From positions 1 to 5,765 of the forward strand of contig USLT01000053.1 of NCBI GenBank assembly GCA_900555585.1: a DNA stretch of 5,765 bases. Reading direction: 5' to 3'. Of this stretch, positions 4,801 to 5,765 are shown piece after piece. How positions within the stretch are numbered: the first letter of the stretch is position 1; each line of letters begins with the position of its first letter. The notes beneath the pieces were generated by a model that did no database searches, was not told the DNA's origin, and worked only from the letters and a program-made list of their open reading frames with translations. The position numbers were made by a program, and so were the translations under genes. This DNA is from an uncultured Collinsella sp. Lineage in GTDB: Bacteria; Actinomycetota; Coriobacteriia; Coriobacteriales; Coriobacteriaceae.

Positions 4801-5648
4801 CAAGCGTCGGCCGAGTAATCCCCTCGTCCGCTGAGCGCATGGGCACGATGGCGGTAGTGCTTGTACAGAACCGAGAAGGTACCGGTGTAGCCGGGCCTCC
4901 ACGGCTTGCTCCTGCCGCAAAAGTGAAGGATGGAGGAATGCTCGAGCACCCAATCAAGGGTAGCACGCCCCAACGTCCGAATGGCATTGTCCAGCGCCTT
5001 GCGAGCATCGTAGTTCCAGATGACGTCGTCAAGCAGAAGCGTTTCAGACCCGAACATGATGTTGAAGAGATCCTGGTCGGGGAAGAGCAAGTCGCCCTCG
5101 CGACGCTCGGCCTCTTCAAAAAGCACGCGAGGGTCGATCAGGTTCCTGGCGGACGCCATATCGTAAAGCAAGACGCCCGTGTTGAAATAGGCGCCCTCCG
5201 TTCCCAAGCGAACGTGGTTGAGGCCGGTCGCCGGGTGTATGAGGTCGGTATGGGACGCGGCCGCGAACGCGTTGCCCTCGAAATCGATGTTGAAGAGGTC
5301 CTCCACCGGATTGATGACAAGGGTATCGGGATCGAGGTACAGGGCGCGCTCGATATGGTCCGGTAGAAGGTGCGGGGCGAGAAGCCTGTAGTACATCTCC
5401 TTGGGATAGCGACTAGAGGATCGCGCGCGAGAGAAGCTGTCCACATCAACGCGCAGCAACTCGAGACCCGCCCCGATCCTGGCAGCCAGGGTCCGAAGAT
5501 GCACCACGTCGGACTCGACGATGGAGCTATGGATCAACCAAAGACGGATGGTCGATCCCGCATGAGCGGTGGCAGCCGAGAGGAGCATCGTCTCGAGCGG
5601 CTCGAGGTAGCCCGCGTCGCACGTGGCGACGAGTTCGATATCGGCCAT
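4797..5648 (-). CDS. Glycosyltransferase family 8 protein
   Basis: A retaining, metal-dependent sugar transferase with the GT-A fold; GT8 members such as LgtC use UDP-glucose or UDP-galactose to build surface glycans or lipopolysaccharide. Acceptor and sugar are not predictable here. The 283 residues show the family order: an N-terminal strand IELVATCDAGYLEPLETML (4-22), YYRLLAP at 86-92, the DxD motif in YLDPDTLVINP (Asp106 and Asp108), YFNTGVLLYDM at 154-164, FPDQDLFNIMF at 189-199, and C-terminal LHFCGRSKPW with His242 and Lys248, matching the third metal ligand and phosphate contact of LgtC. There is no signal peptide or membrane segment, so it is probably cytoplasmic. The ATG at 5648 gives a standard GT8 N-terminus, with a weak AGGGAAG three bases before it; an in-frame GTG at 5675 would add nine residues without a clear ribosome site. 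Its stop shares CTAG with the dinB stop. Family is secure, substrate unknown. Confidence 0.93.
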   Translation of the reverse strand: MADIELVATCDAGYLEPLETMLLSAATAHAGSTIRLWLIHSSIVESDVVHLRTLAARIGAGLELLRVDVDSFSRARSSSRYPKEMYYRLLAPHLLPDHIERALYLDPDTLVINPVEDLFNIDFEGNAFAAASHTDLIHPATGLNHVRLGTEGAYFNTGVLLYDMASARNLIDPRVLFEEAERREGDLLFPDQDLFNIMFGSETLLLDDVIWNYDARKALDNAIRTLGRATLDWVLEHSSILHFCGRSKPWRPGYTGTFSVLYKHYRHRAHALSGRGDYSADAC

Positions 5649-5674
5649 GGTCTTCCCTATCAACGAGAAGCGCA

Positions 5675-5699
5675 CCGGAGAGCCCCCAGGGGCCGCCGG
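5675..5699. repeat. GC-rich interrupted inverted repeat upstream of the GT8 gene
   Basis: CCGG (5675-5678) and CCGG (5696-5699) form an outer stem, and GCCCC (5682-5686) and GGGGC (5689-5693) an inner one, separated by short unpaired stretches. On the minus strand it comes 11 bases after the possible stop at 5711 and 26 bases before the GT8 ATG. It is placed like a transcription terminator of an upstream gene, or like a leader hairpin of the GT8 mRNA. There is no T-run after it on either strand, and the inner loop is tight. Confidence 0.35.
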
Positions 5700-5710
5700 C
5701 GCGCAAAGGT

Positions 5711-5765
5711 TCAGTACAAATGCTGGCTAGCTCGCTCTGCCATGGTAGCCGCTAGAGCTCGAGAG
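5711..5765 (-). CDS. Possible C-terminal end of an unidentified minus-strand gene (partial)
   Basis: The minus strand is open from the right edge for 17 residues (SRALAATMAERASQHLY) and stops at a TGA at 5711-5713. Its helix-like, Ala-rich composition would suit the C-terminus of a protein encoded outside the window, upstream of and in the same direction as the GT8 gene. Alternatively it is only non-coding DNA that happens to be open; 17 residues prove nothing, and no family can be named. Confidence 0.28.
   Translation of the reverse strand, partial: SRALAATMAERASQHLY

Noticed and set aside
3700..4953. Long minus-strand open frame (417 codons) antisense to dinB and crossing into the GT8 gene
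   Set aside because: It is a mirror of GC-rich codons: dinB on the plus strand has every Y-family motif, and the antisense product is Arg/Gly/His-rich with no recognisable domain.
5742..5765. ATG opening a plus-strand gene at the right edge (MVAARARE...)
   Set aside because: Only eight codons are visible, with no ribosome binding site and no convincing promoter; it cannot be told from chance.

Overview
The window looks like ordinary chromosomal housekeeping DNA from a moderately high-GC bacterium. My best guess is an actinobacterium of the class Coriobacteriia (a Collinsella, Olsenella or Eggerthella type). The reasons are the GC-rich codon use, the gene order rpsP-khpA-rimM-trmD, an acidic Ala/Glu tail on ribosomal protein S16, several TTG/GTG starts, and an alpha-subunit (GlyQ) type glycyl-tRNA synthetase. 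The placement is inference from gene content and protein style; no 16S or other decisive marker is present.

Layout. A left-pointing (minus strand) block fills positions 1-3299. Read in its direction of transcription it is rpsP (TTG start, S16), khpA (GTG start, KH-domain RNA chaperone), rimM (TTG start, 30S maturation factor), trmD (tRNA m1G37 methyltransferase) and lepB (signal peptidase I). After a 70-base gap comes glyQ (glycyl-tRNA synthetase alpha chain), which runs off the left edge. The first five genes are tightly packed, with gaps of 6, 4 and 31 bases and then an 8-base overlap, so they probably form one operon serving ribosome assembly, tRNA modification and protein export. rplS, which commonly follows trmD, is not there.

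A 187-base divergent intergenic region (3300-3486) separates rpsP from dinB, a Y-family DNA polymerase IV gene on the plus strand (3487-4800). It holds a good sigma70-type promoter candidate for rpsP, a leader hairpin just before the rpsP ribosome binding site, a 20-bp dyad that could be an operator, and a TATACT -10 box placed so that transcription would begin on the A of the dinB ATG (a leaderless mRNA).

dinB converges on a minus-strand GT8-family glycosyltransferase (4797-5648); the two stop codons share one palindromic CTAG. Beyond it are a GC-rich inverted repeat and the possible C-terminal end of another minus-strand gene at the right edge.

I found no mobile element, CRISPR array, tRNA/rRNA gene, riboswitch or convincing novel system. 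The points most worth a second look are the divergent regulatory region, the run of non-ATG starts in the rpsP operon, substitutions at usually conserved TrmD positions, and the shared-stop convergent junction.
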